Notes under the pieces: model-generated | The model's database searches: none | What the model was told of the DNA's origin: nothing | What the model saw: only the letters and a program-made list of their open reading frames with translations | In this document: in pieces, positions 43,819 to 55,383 of the stretch | Layout of the letters: the number at the start of each line of letters is the position of its first letter | How positions within the stretch are numbered: the first letter of the stretch is position 1 | Assembly (NCBI GenBank): GCA_030562195.1 | Contig: JAUJPP010000007.1 | Coordinates: 3,286,001-3,350,000 of the forward strand | Reading direction: 5' to 3' | Length of the DNA: 64,000 bases | Origin: Nipponacmea schrenckii | Lineage: Eukaryota; Mollusca; Gastropoda; Lottiidae | Position numbers and translations under genes: made by a program

Positions 43819-46567
43819 TTTTTATACGCCCACATGGAAATGTGGACGTATATTGCCGTCGACCCTGTCCGTCCGTCCGTCGGTCCGTCGGTCCGTCCAC
43901 ATTTGTTGTATCCACGATAGAGGCTACAGTTTTTATCCGATCTTAATGAAACTTGGTATACATGTATATATTGATGATATCTCGGTCAAGTTCGAAAATG
44001 GAAATTTTCGCATGAACGGTTTTTGAGTTATTGCCCTTGACTTAGTAAAAACGCGTCAAATTTGGGTTGTATCCACAATAGAGGCTACAGTTTTTATCCG
44101 ATCTTAATGAAACTTGGTATACATGTATATATTGATGATATCTCGGTCAAGTTCGAAAATTGAAATTATCGAAATAATGGATTTTGAGTTATTGCCCTTG
44201 ACTTAGTAAAAACACATCAAATTTGGGTTGTATCCACAATAGAGGCTACAGATTTTATCAGATCTTAATGAAACTTGGTATACATGTATATATTGATGAT
44301 ATCTCGGTCAAGTTCGAAAATGGAAATTTTCGCATGAACGGTTTTTGAGTTATTGCCCTTGACTTAGTAAAAACGCGTCAAATTTGGGTTGTATCCACAA
44401 TAGAGGCTATAGTTTTTATCCGATCTTAATGAAACTTGGTATACATGTATATATTGATGATATCTCGGTCAAGTTCGAAAATTGAAATTATCGAATGAAC
44501 GGATTTTGAGTTATTGCCCTTGACTTAGTAAAAACGTGTCAAATTTGGGTTGTATTCACGATAGAAGCTACAGTTTTTATCCGATCTTAATGAAACTTGG
44601 TATACATGTATATATTGATGATATCTCGGCCAAGTTCGAAAATGGAAATTATCGCATGAACGGTTTTTGAGTTATTGCACTTGACTTAAACGCGTCAAAT
44701 TTGGGTTGTATCCACAATAGAGGCTACAGTTTTTATCCGATCTTAATGAAACTTGGTATACATGTATATATTGATGATATCTCGGTCATGTTCGAAAATG
44801 GAAATTTTCGCATGAACGGTTTTTGAGTTATTGCCCTTGACTTAGTAAAAACGCGTCAAATTTGGGTTGTATGCACAATAGAGGCTACAGTTTTTATCCG
44901 ATCTTAATGAAACTTGGTATACATGTATATATTGATGATATCTCGGTCAAGTTCGAAAATTGAAATTATCGAATGAATGGATTTTGAGTTATTGCCCTTG
45001 ACTTAGTAAAAACACATCAAATTTGGGTTGTATCCACAATAGAGGCTACAGATTTTATCCGATCTTAATGAAACTTGGTATACATGTATATATTGATGAT
45101 ATCTCGGTCAAGTTCGAAAATGGAAATTTTCGCATGAACGGTTTTTGAGTTATTGCCCTTGACTTAGTAAAAACGCGTCAAATTTGGGTTGTATCCACAA
45201 TAGAGGCTATAGTTTTTATCCGATCTTAATGAAACTTGGTATACATGTATATATTGATGATATCTCGGTCAAGTTCGAAAATTGAAATTATCGAATGAAC
45301 TGATTTTGAGTTATTGCCCTTGACTTAGTAAAAACGTGTCAAATTTGGGTTGTATTCACGATAGAGGCTACAGTTTTTATCCGATCTTAATGAAACTTGG
45401 TATACATGTATATATTGATGATATCTCGGCCAAGTTCGAAAATTGAAATTATCGCATGAACGGTTTTTGAGTTATTGCACTTGACTTAGTAAAAACGCGT
45501 CAAATTTGGGTTGTATCCACAATAGAGGCTACAGTTTTTATCCGATCCTAATGCAACTTGGTATACATGTATATATTGATGATATATCGGTCAAGTTCGA
45601 AAATGGAAATTATCGCATGAACGTTTTTTGAGTTATTGCACTTGACTTAGTAAAAACGCGTCAAATTTGGGTTGTATCCACAATAGAGGCTACAGTTTTT
45701 ATCTGATCTTAATGAAACTTGGTATACATGTATATATTGATGATATCTCTGTCAAGTTCAAAAATGGAAATCATTGCATGAACAGATTTTGAGTTATTGC
45801 CTTGACTTAGTAAAAATGCGTCAAATTAGGGTTGTATCCATGATAGAGGCTACAGTTTTTATCCGATCTTAATGAAACTTGGTATACATGTATATATTGA
45901 TGATATCTCGGTCAAGTTCCAAAATGGAAATTATCGAATGAACAGATTTTGAGTTATTGCCCTTGACTTAGTAAAAACGCGTCAAATTTGGGTTATATCC
46001 ACGATATAGGCCACAGTTTTTATCAGAAATTCAAATTTGACGATTTTTTGATGAATAGTTTATGAGTAATTGCCCTTGACTAAGGAGAATTGGGTAAAAA
46101 TTCATTTTCTGTAGACACTATAGAAGCTACAATTATCTATGGATTTTAATGAAACTTGGTATGAGCATTGGAATTGATAAGAGGCGGTCAAGTTCGATTT
46201 GGACGATTTTGCGATAAACAGTTTTGGAGTTATAGACAAAATAGAAGCTACAATTTTCAATGGATTTAAATGAAACTTGGTGTGAGCATTAGAATTGATA
46301 AGACACAGTCAAGTTCGAATTTGATGATTTTTCGATGAACAGTTTTTTAGTTATTGCCCTTGACTTAGTAAGATTGTGTCAAAATTTTTTGTGGTTCAAT
46401 AGAAGCTACAATTTTCAATGGATTTTGATGAAACTTGGTGTTTTTGAGTTTTTGCCCTTGACTTCAATATCCATTTAGTGAATGTATTTGAGTCATTGCT
46501 CTATTTATTTTTCAAATTCAATGCTGCCAGTGGGCGTATGTTACCTTGCCTGGCAAGCTATCTTTAC
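43819..46567 (+). mobile_element. Dispersed element with about 161-bp tandem core
   Basis: Begins TTTTTATACGCCCACATGG and ends GTGGGCGTATGTTACCTTGC plus TGGCAAGCTATCTTTA; ATACGCCCAC (43824-43833) and GTGGGCGTAT (46530-46539) form a perfect 10-bp inverted pair. After a GTCC-rich microsatellite (about 43866-43905) come about 13 tandem units of 161-162 bp (43905-46020). Each has GAGGCTACAGTTTTTATC, TGAAACTTGGTATACATGTA and GAGTTATTGCCCTTGACTTA. Decayed units continue to about 46490. Fragments elsewhere: 3360, 18350, 26600, 47374-47955 and 59390-60546. The architecture (two flanks and a tandem core) recalls bivalve pearl-type elements. Confidence 0.8.
43905..46020. repeat. 161-162 bp satellite-like array
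   Basis: About 13 head-to-tail units. Alternate units share variants such as AATGGAAATTTTCGCATGAA and AATTGAAATTATCGAATGAA, so the array has probably grown by duplicating dimers. No coding content. Confidence 0.92.
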
Positions 46568-47001
46568 TAAATGTGTCACCTAAAAAAATAAAAGCAGGCG
46601 ACTGTTTGGCGTTGGAAATGGTTGCCAACATGTTTTTATCTGTTAGATTATACACTGTACTTAGGCTAACTAACGAAATAATTTATCTTATCTTAGGAAC
46701 TGGCTTTGTTTATCTTCCTTGAACGATAACTTCACCAGAGTGTAAGAAAACAGGATTATATCTCGTGACAATGACATTGTTCTGATCAGTTAAGGATGTG
46801 AGACATTTACTCTACTGAGGCTTGTTAATTTACTCTATTCGAAAATTATATTTATAATTTATATGAATAATAAAACTTTTTTTAATGCCACCCAAAATAA
46901 ACACCATGATGTTCAATAAAGTAAATAATTCTATATCCTAAACTAAAACATTATTTCAATATAAATTATTGTTATATGTAACAGTTCTTTGCACTTCAAT
47001 T

Positions 47002-47250
47002 GTGGGGCCACTGTGGCTCAGTGAGTTAGACCCTTGCTCACTAACCTGAGGGTCTAGGTTTCAATCCCGGCAAAGGTCGAGATAAACTTTCAATTTTTTC
47101 ATCAGTGATGCAGGACGGAGATGGAAAAAGCGTCTTGTCTTTCGGATGCTACAGGCTGTGCACGTTAAAGATCCCTCGACAGTTAGAAATCGCAGAGAGA
47201 GTAGAATAATGCCGCTGTCCTGGCATCATTTCCCTCATTGCACACTGCAT
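47002..47250 (+). mobile_element. tRNA-derived SINE with perfect target duplications
   Basis: A 249-bp insertion bounded by perfect 14-bp direct repeats, TTTGCACTTCAATT, at 46988-47001 and 47251-47264. The head is tRNA-like: A box TGGCTCAGTGAG (about 47011) and B box GGTTTCAATCC (about 47056). The body contains CTTTCGGATGCTACAGGC and CACGTTAAAGATCCC, resembling the conserved core of invertebrate SINEs. Perfect duplications point to a young insertion. It is not a functional tRNA gene, as the stems are not complete. Confidence 0.88.
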
Positions 47251-47373
47251 TTTGCACTTCAATTATATAATATGTAGGATGAATGCTTTCGTATTTACTT
47301 AACAGATACAGAAACATTGTATTTTTGTAGTACATGAAAATGACAATTTTGACCATGTTCCTTTGTAAATATG

Positions 47374-47955
47374 ATTTTTATACGCCCACATGACTATGAT
47401 TTTGGGTGCAATAGAAGCTATTATTTCCAATGGATTTTGTCGAAACTTTGTGTGGGCATTTGAATTGATAAGACGGTGATCAAGTTCAAATTTGACGTTT
47501 TTTTATGAATGGTTTGTGAGTTAGTGTCCTTGTAAAATCGCGTCAAAATGTTATAGTGGGTGCAATAGAAGCTATAATTTCCAATGGATTTTGACGAAAC
47601 TTGCGTAAAAATTTTATTGTGGGTGCTATAGAAGCTACAATTTTCAATGGATTTTGATGAAACTTTATGTGAGCATTGGAATCGATAAAACGGTGGTCAA
47701 GTTTGAATTTGACGGCTTTTCAATAACCAGTTTCTGAGTTATTTCCTTAGTAAAATCTTGTCAAAATTTTATTTTGGATTCAATAGAAGCTACAATTTTC
47801 AATGGATTTTGATGAAACTTGCGGTTTGAGCATTGGAATTTAGAATACGGCAGTCAAATTCGAATTTGACGATTTTTCGAATGAATCTTTTTTAGAGCTA
47901 ATGTCCTTGACTTATTAAAAGCACGTCAAAATTTTATTATGGGTGCAATAGAAGG
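47374..47955 (+). mobile_element. Fragment of the TACGCCCAC dispersed element
   Basis: The left end TTTTTATACGCCCACATG at 47377 is followed by three to four degraded units (AATAGAAGCTA...TTTTCAATGGATTTTGATGA). The right end is missing, so this is a truncated copy. Confidence 0.7.
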
Positions 47956-47983
47956 TAATGACACTTTGTGACGTCAGGGAACA

Positions 47984-48487
47984 TTACACGTCTAACCGCT
48001 CAACAGCGTGTTTAAATACCGTGCAACGTACCAAAATCTCTCGAATGTGTGTAACTAGAGTGTAAGAACCATTAGGGGATAAGGAAACCGACCAATGGCC
48101 GTCAATGCGATGCTTGTCCCCGTGTTCCAACAGAAGGACATGCTTTGGGAACAAATTCACCTCAGCTCGTTTAAAATTGACTCGCTTCCAGAACATTTCC
48201 TGTTGCCTTCCATACAGTGGTTCAGTAATCACTCCTCATTAGTTGACATTGCTGACGATGTCTTTGCCTGTTTTAAACATATTGATTGTTTTCATCATAA
48301 GTAAAGAGAATGGCCAACGCAACAAAATATGTTCTTGGGAGATAATAAGTTTAGATGACAATATTGGATTATTTGTTGCTTCTTCAACAACACAAAGGTA
48401 CGGAAGCGTATTAGGGCCACCCATTGCAACTGGCCTATAATACAATCTACCAATAACCATATCTCTCATCATACTATACCCACCCAT
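47984..48487 (-). pseudogene. Unidentified coding-like segment interrupted by stops
   Basis: One minus-strand frame spans about 165 codons with a TAA-TGA pair at about 48236-48241. The 5' part includes PNTLPYLCVVEEATNNP and LRWPFSLLMMKTINMFKTG. The 3' part includes RVNFKRAEVNLFPKHVLLLE and GHWSVSLSPNGSYTLV. The composition is protein-like and less repetitive than its surroundings. I do not recognise the family. It adjoins the Gly/Met minisatellite, which enters the same frame. A decayed gene or retrocopy is possible; a chance frame is not excluded. Confidence 0.35.
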
Positions 48488-50120
48488 TCAAACTAGCATA
48501 CCTCCAATCATACCATACCCACCCATTCCAACGGGCCTATCATGCAATCTACCAATACCACTAAGCATACCTCCCATCACATTATACGCACCCATGCCAA
48601 CTAGCATACCTCCTATCATACTATACCCACCCATTCCAACGGGCCTATCATACAATCTACCAAGTCCACTAACCATATCTCTCATCATACTATACCCAAC
48701 CATTCCAACTAGCATACCTCCCATCATACCATACCCACCCATTCCAACGGGTCTATCATACAATGTACCAAGTCCACTAAGCATACCTCCCATCACATTA
48801 TACACACCCATGCCAACTCCTATCATACCATACCCACCCATTCCACTAAGTATACCTCCCATCATACTATAACCACCCATTACAAGGAGTATACCTCCCT
48901 TCATACTATAACTACCCATTACAACTAGTATACCTCCCATCACACCATACCTATTCCAACGGGCCTATCATACTATACCCACCCATTACAACTGACCATA
49001 CCTCCCATCATACTATACCCACCCATTACAACTGGCATGCCTCCCATCATACCATATCCACCCATTACAACTAGCATACCTCCCATCATACCATAACTCC
49101 CATCACACTATTATATACCCACCATTACAACTGGCAGCCTCCCATCATACCATACCCACCCATTATAACTGACATACCTCCTTTCATACCATTAGAACTA
49201 GCATACCTATATGATGGGAGGTATACTCCATGTAATGGGTGGTTATAGTATGATGAGATATACCAATGGCATAGTAATAATATACTCCTTGGGGTCATAG
49301 TATAGGGAGTACACATTAATTGGGTATTATTGGTCACTTCACCTTCAAACCCTGAAGTTGGATAGTTTTATTCTAGCCATAACACAATAGCAACTGGCCA
49401 AATATAAATCCTCTAAGTCCACTAACCATATCTCTCATCATACTATATCCAACCATTCCAACTAGCATACCTCCCATCATACCATACCCACCCATTCCAA
49501 CGGGTCTATCATACAATGTACCAAGTCCACTAAGCATACCTCCCATCACATTATACACACCCATGCCAACTCCTATCATACCATACCCACCCATTCCACT
49601 AAGTATACCTCCCATCATACTATAACCACCCATTACAAGGAGTATACCTCCCTTCATACTATAACTACCCATTACAACTAGTATACCTCCCATCACACCA
49701 TACCTATTCCAACGGGCCTATCATACTATACCCACCCATTACAACTGACCATACCTCCCATCATACTATACCCACCCATTACAACTGGCATGCCTCCCAT
49801 CATACCATATCCACCCATTACAACTAGCATACCTCCCATCATACCATAACTCCCATCACACTATTATATACCCACCATTACAACTGGCAGCCTTCCATCA
49901 TACCATACCCACCCATTATAACTGACATACCTCCTTTCATACCATTAGAACTAGCATACCTATATGATGGGAGGTATACTCCATGTAATGGGTTGTTATA
50001 GTATGATGAGATGTATACTTCAAATGGGCGGGTATAGTATGATGTGAAGTATACTCCTTGTAATGGGTGGGCATAGTATGATGGGAGGTACACTTCTTGT
50101 AATGGGTGGGTATAGTATGA
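48440..50120. repeat. Minisatellite (about 39-bp motif) with an internal 753-bp-offset duplication and strand switches
   Basis: Short motifs such as CCCATTCCAACTAGCATACC and TCCCATCATACCATACCCA repeat with about 36-39 bp spacing and a longer period near 110 bp (GGGCCTATCATACAAT...). The stretch about 48662-49260 recurs at 49415-50013. At about 49206 and again at 49962 the motif flips orientation (CATACCTATATGATGGGAGG). Minus-strand frames encode Gly/Met/Tyr repeats (GGYGMMGGMLVGMG), which I treat as repeat by-products. Confidence 0.85.
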
Positions 50121-50133
50121 TGGTCAACTTCAC

Positions 50134-50291
50134 CTTCAAACGTCTCTGAGTTGGATAGTTTTATCCGTCTAGCAATGAAAACAATAGCTGCTGTCGACGC
50201 GAATATAAGATCCCTCAATCGGACATGGCTCTCAAAGTATGGCAGGCTCTGATCATTATCAAACCACCCTTGAAGAAAAACTTCATCCGAA
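50134..50291 (-). pseudogene. Exon-like segment, unidentified
   Basis: A possible 158-nt exon with a weak acceptor (AGACTTAG at about 50292-50299) and weak donor (GTGAAG). It encodes SDEVFLQGWFDNDQSLPYFE, then RLRDLIFASTAAIVFIARRI and KLSNSETFEG. The sequence is diverse and protein-like. A diverged partner at about 49330-49420, next to the duplicated minisatellite, has lost the frame. It may be a relic exon duplicated with the minisatellite. Family not recognised. Confidence 0.35.
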
Positions 50292-50299
50292 CTAAGTCT

Positions 50300-51705
50300 T
50301 TATCGCAACCAGCCATCGACCGCATTATTTTTTTTTTGAATGGTTGAAACGTCGCTCAAATAAAGTAAGTAATTGTATTCCATAAGAATTTGTTTATCTT
50401 CAATGAAGTATTAATTATACAATATACAAAATATATACCCAGAAGAAGGTTTTAACTAATAAACTAATACAGGTTTCACTGTAATAAATCACTGGCTTCT
50501 AATGTGAAAAACCTTAAACCTAGAAATATTCATAAACTAATTAAAAACTATATTTTTTTACAATAATAATGTGCAATAAATAAAAATAATATTACTATAT
50601 TTACAACTTACCACAACTGACTTAAATTAAACTAACTATGCAATGTAATGAGAATACAAGATGGCTGCCATACATTTTGACGAAATAGTCTCATTAAACT
50701 ATCCCTTTACCATTTTATATTAATAAATATATAAATCAAACATACTTTGAATACTGAACTAAATCCTAAACCTCCATAATATCCATGCGCTCACTCCATG
50801 AAACGGGAATTGAACTAACTAAAATTTGTAACATACAAAATTCCCTCCAAAACCTGATAGATAGAACTAAACAGTCCAAGTAAGAATTTTCAGAATGATG
50901 AGATCACATTGGTGAGTTGAACAAAAGCTCACTAATGGATAAAGTATATAGAACAGGGTGATCAGATTTGAATTAGATGTTAGTTTTTGTGAATTTATGT
51001 TCAGTGTGTAATTTGTAAAACATTTAAAGATGTGCTGAAATGTTAAAAACCTATACACTATAATATAACAGTATATATGTGAAATTACGTGTTCTCGAAT
51101 TGGCATGAAATATTGCTGTCTAATCTTGTTGTCTCCGTTATCCAGGCACAATTTTTAGGGTTAATTAGACAGCAATTATTATGCATATAGACTTTTATTT
51201 ATTCTTTTAAACACAATGTATCATTACACATACAGGTAAACGTTCTCAAGTACTTGTGAGTCTAAAAATTGTGAAGAAAACAAAAAAAAAATTTTTTTTA
51301 GAAAATACACCGAGAATAATTCGATTGGATGTAAAACCTCATTAATATCATCGATCAAAATTCCCTTATTGTTAACAGTGAGTTGCCTTTCAAAGGGTCT
51401 GCATTATTCATACATTTAACATATAATTATTATAATGCAGACATGCAGTCCCCTTTCAAAGATCATCACATGTAGAATCAGTGGCTGTATATCGGTTGTA
51501 TTTTAACTTTTTTTCAAGTGCGAATGACTGCAGGAAATGTTCCTACACGTATTGATAATCTTTGATTAAGAGTCGTTACCGTTTTTAGAATACCATAAAC
51601 ATTCTTTCCTATATCGAATATTGCTATAAGAAATCGAAACCATAAAAAGGAAATGATCAAAAAATATTTTAGAATCAATATTATAACTATACCCTTTGTG
51701 CTATC
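50300..51705. other. AT-rich non-genic region
   Basis: No supported gene. The longest minus-strand frame (50867-51151) is AT-driven and motif-free. A short inverted pair around GCATTATT...AATGC lies at 51399-51438. Confidence 0.5.
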
Positions 51706-51709
51706 TTAA

Positions 51710-52196
51710 AGGGGCACAGTGTTGATTTGTTTCGGACAATCATCCGACAGCCTCAAACACATGAAATCTTTTGCTTAGCTAATCAGAAATAGTCTACAGA
51801 GCTTACCTTTGAAATTTGAGCCTTCAAATTCATGTGAATCCATAATTATCCGTGTTTGAACATCATAATGTCTTAAGATATTACGAATGTCCCGCCATAT
51901 TGGAAAACGGTTCGTCTTGAAAATCAAAGAGTTATAAATAGACTACTGCGCAGGCCCACACTGACAAATTAAAAAGAAAGTAATAACAATTGTAGACTTT
52001 GTCAACAGGACACACAATTTTCAGACTGACTGGAGACCAGCCGTGTACAGCACGGAAAAAAAATAAAAAGTGAAATTTTTTGTTTGAGGTATATTTCAAG
52101 GTATTTTGCGATATTCTTAGAGCTTGTGTATTTCTGAGGACTGTTTAAATGTAACAAAGGCCCAAAACGACCCCTAAAAAACAAGATTGTGCCCCT
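51710..52196. mobile_element. TTAA-flanked MITE
   Basis: 487 bp with inverted ends AGGGGCACAGTGTTG (left) and the complement of AGGGGCACAATCTTG (right), 13 of 15 matching. TTAA lies directly outside both ends (51706-51709 and 52197-52200). TTAA duplications are typical of piggyBac-superfamily elements, so a non-autonomous relative is the simplest reading. No transposase is encoded. Confidence 0.7.
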
Positions 52197-52200
52197 TTAA

Positions 52201-53023
52201 AGGAAATAAAAGTTAGTTCTTTTCTGTCTAGTAGAACATGACAAAGACAACAGGTTTGGCTATTATCATTATATGAAATATTGTTAATTTTATTATCTTC
52301 TGACTGAAAACCTACCTACAAATATATTCTTTGTTAACAACCAAGGATCTCTCAAGCAGGTTTTATGTGGGTAAGTCCACTAACATAATTCAAGGAAAAT
52401 TGAAAACTTATTATTCAGGTTAGACTTGTTTCCAGCATTTTGAAATTCGAATATTGTCAACAGGAGTAATTTGTGATAATATTAAACCAATATCAACTTA
52501 TTCGAAAGGAAAAAAGCATAAGCTATTAAAATCGCGATCACGAACTGACAAATCAATGAGGTAATGCGATTATTTAAGTTTACGGAACTTTATGGTACCC
52601 TCCAAAACAACGTCAGGTGTCTGTGTACTGCCAGTGTCCTGTCAAAATTAGCCCATAAAGTCGCTTTATTACTTTTATCATTTTGTTTTTCATCTTGATA
52701 TAGATATTTTCTTGATGTACTTTGTGATTAGAATAAGGCGGCCGTTAAATCATTTCTTTATTCTGTGAAATAACTTATGTTGTGTATTTGCCTTACAGAT
52801 GCTATAGAAACATGCACAGAATGCTGAACTGTGGTTCGATGACAATATGTCATGTCTAGTTAGGAAATATAGTCCATAAGTAAAGGTATAATAGCTCCAG
52901 ACGTCCATCTTCAAGACGTGTTTCATCAAACACATTAAATTCCAGAAAGAAACAGTTTCAGTTGATACAGTCGGGTATTGAGAAATACCATTGAAGATTC
53001 TCGCTAATTTTTTGTAAGCTCAA
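52201..53023. other. Non-genic region upstream of the membrane-protein gene
   Basis: No coding content is recognised. Upstream exons or the promoter of the 53024 gene may lie here, but I cannot place them. Confidence 0.4.
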
Positions 53024-53812
53024 GTGCATTCTAGATTCATATTAATGAAAACTATGGCTTTTTCTACACCAAGTATCATAACAACCGATATTATCTGTTC
53101 CACTCCAAGTTATACTCCAAATGCTGGATTTCGTGAAGAACAGTGTTTTTGTGATTGTTTTGAAATAAATACTGACCCTGCTGTTATACAAGAATTAATT
53201 GACCATCTTATTACAAATCTTACAGTAAACACAGAGTCTTTATCCAGTACTAGGCGAGAAAAAACATCAGCACCTGATGACCGACCAACAGCCATTTCAG
53301 TTGGACTTTTGGGAATCATAATCATCTTAATTGTTATAGCTGCAATAATATTTCAAGATGTAGTCGCAGTAACATTTTTTATATCAAAATCTGTCATAAG
53401 TAAAATAAGAACCGGCTCGTTTAAAGAATCTAAAAATCTTAAGCGTAAAAAGAAGAATCAAATAAATCCTACTGTTATTATTAGTCAAGATAAAAATAAC
53501 AGTTTACCCGACGTAGAAGATCCAGTGGTACCAGAAACTAATTCATCCGGTGTATCAGTTCCATGTGTATCCCCTTCTTTAAACGAGCCAACAACTCAAT
53601 CGAAAAATCAACGTCGGCCTAAGTATACTCCCTCAAGTGAGCCAAAAAGACCTATCATTTCAACCATGAAAAAAACCACTACAAGAAAAATTTTGTCTAA
53701 AACAAAACCTTTAAATGTCAAGGCCTCTACAGCTCCTAAGGCGACTGCGAAAATTAATAAAACCCCCAAAATTGGAGTTAAGCAACTAACCAAGTTGAAA
53801 AACAAAATATAA
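53024..53812 (+). CDS. Single-pass membrane protein, probably mollusc-specific family
   Basis: 262 residues in one exon. Residues 41-45 hold a CxCxC motif after a Ser/Thr/Pro-rich stretch. EKTSAPDDRPTAISVG (79-94) leads into a strong transmembrane helix (about 91-110, GIIIILIVIAAIIF). The remaining tail is Lys/Ser/Thr-rich with several proline patches and is probably cytoplasmic. I recall a Cys motif, then a SAPD-x-RP-like motif, then one helix as a shared C-terminal module of many bivalve proteins; this is from memory and unverified. The start at 53024 is tentative. CATTCTAG at 53026-53033 could be a splice acceptor, in which case the extracellular part would continue in upstream exons. There is no obvious signal peptide in this ORF, which supports missing 5' exons. 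Confidence 0.65.
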   Translation: MHSRFILMKTMAFSTPSIITTDIICSTPSYTPNAGFREEQCFCDCFEINTDPAVIQELIDHLITNLTVNTESLSSTRREKTSAPDDRPTAISVGLLGIIIILIVIAAIIFQDVVAVTFFISKSVISKIRTGSFKESKNLKRKKKNQINPTVIISQDKNNSLPDVEDPVVPETNSSGVSVPCVSPSLNEPTTQSKNQRRPKYTPSSEPKRPIISTMKKTTTRKILSKTKPLNVKASTAPKATAKINKTPKIGVKQLTKLKNKI

Positions 53813-54873
53813 TACATTTAAAGAATATTATCTCTTTGATTGGATATCAATCTTAAATTTGGTCAATGAGAGTATAGAATCATCAGTGGAACTTACCAGG
53901 TGCCATATGACTAAAGAAGAGAATATGTCTCTATGTATCCATATATATCCATTACAATAAGTAATGATTTACTTTATTGTACCGTATTAATTAGTTTTTT
54001 GGACATTGGATTATACCTTCTACTGATGAACAAACACTCGTTTATAAGAAATGAAAGAAAACTAGGATAACGGTCAACTAAAAGTCAGAAGCAACATACT
54101 AAAGAGTATGCAGGTTCCACTATCCGAGGCAGAGATTATTTGATGTGAATCCATACCGACGCCCCAGGTCCATGCTGTTTAGATCATATTAGTATAAGTG
54201 TTTATACGAGTTCTTGTGCATTAATGTACAGTGTACACTTCACAAAGAATAGTGACACAAACCTGTAAGTCAATACATGTACTTTAATACATGAATTATG
54301 GTTTATCCTTCCTCCGTGTTGTTTCGGATTGAACATGTAAACAGTGTAGCCTACTGTATCAAAACCTTTTAAAACAAGAATAACAAGACACTAGAATAAA
54401 CACGAAAGCAAGGACTTTTTCATTTTTCATGAAGCGTTAAATTCTTTCTATTAAAACCACACACCACTCCTCTCTGTGATTACTTATTGGATGTTGCGTT
54501 CCAGGGCATACAATAATAAATGGTTTCTTCTTTGAAGCTCTATGTTTCATAGTTTCCCCAAGATGATACTGCTACGGATATTACAATTAAGGACTGTTCT
54601 ATGACTGTGATGGTGCCGGTGTTCATAATTGTTTAGTTCCTCGAGATGTTTACCGTTGAGAAGGTCTAGTTATATTTGAAAACATTTCTATTCATAATAG
54701 TACTCAAGATGTTTTGCACCTTTGCGTCAAGTACTTGATGGCAGGAACATAGATCTGTCAATCTAATATCTATGTATTTTGTGTATTTTTTAAACAAATT
54801 GTACATTGAAATATTTGTGTATTTTCACCGTTTCATCCATTGTATTGCCCTACATTGGCTAAATGTAAGATAG
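53813..54873. other. Intergenic sequence
   Basis: No supported gene in about 1 kb; probably the 3' UTR of the membrane-protein gene followed by AT-rich spacer. Confidence 0.45.
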
Positions 54874-55213
54874 GACCGAAAAGCGGTGAGGGTAAAATTC
54901 CGACTCGGCCGACTTGGCCGATCTGCCGACTCGCATCAAAAAAAGACTTGTTGATCAAGATGAAGATTTCTCCTAAATTCTGGAATGTTTTTTATCATAA
55001 TCAGAAAACGAAAAATAAAATGATATAGCCTACTAAGATCAAAGGTTAAACGAATATTTTGACATATGAAATGCCCAATGTTATTCTTTTTTTTTTCTTT
55101 CGTGTAAATAGTCGCTTTTATTATTAATTACAGTGTCAGAAAGTGACCTGGATTATCTAGCCTATTGAAGACGTCTTCCATCTATCAATAATGGTGACCA
55201 TGTCACTATATAG

Positions 55214-55383
55214 GTCTAACATCAAACGTGGAATTTCTTCAAAAGACTGATTTAAACAGTGACGAAAAGTTTGTACTTCTTGTTTCTGATGTGCCATACA
55301 ATGAGGCGACATCTAATCCGCCACCACTTCAGCCAAGTAAATCTGAAAACTTCATGACACCTGTTACTACTGTTCGATACTAG
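55214..55383 (+). pseudogene. Exon-like insert in the left arm of the foldback element
   Basis: After an acceptor-like ACTATATAG, an open frame runs through LTSNVEFLQKTDLNSDEKFV, then SDVPYNEATSNPPPLQPSKS, to TVRY and TAG (55381-55383). The composition is protein-like. The segment lies in the part of the left arm that has no counterpart in the right arm. It could be a captured host terminal exon or a chance frame. Family not recognised. Confidence 0.35.

Noticed and set aside
47002..47075. Possible functional tRNA gene
   Set aside because: A and B boxes are present but the acceptor and anticodon stems do not pair properly, and the segment is the head of a SINE with target duplications.
48488..49696. 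Gly/Met-rich minus-strand ORFs (GGYGMMGGML)
   Set aside because: They arise from the 39-bp minisatellite, are broken at orientation switches, and lack signal peptide or splice context. Kept only as a remote possibility in the findings.
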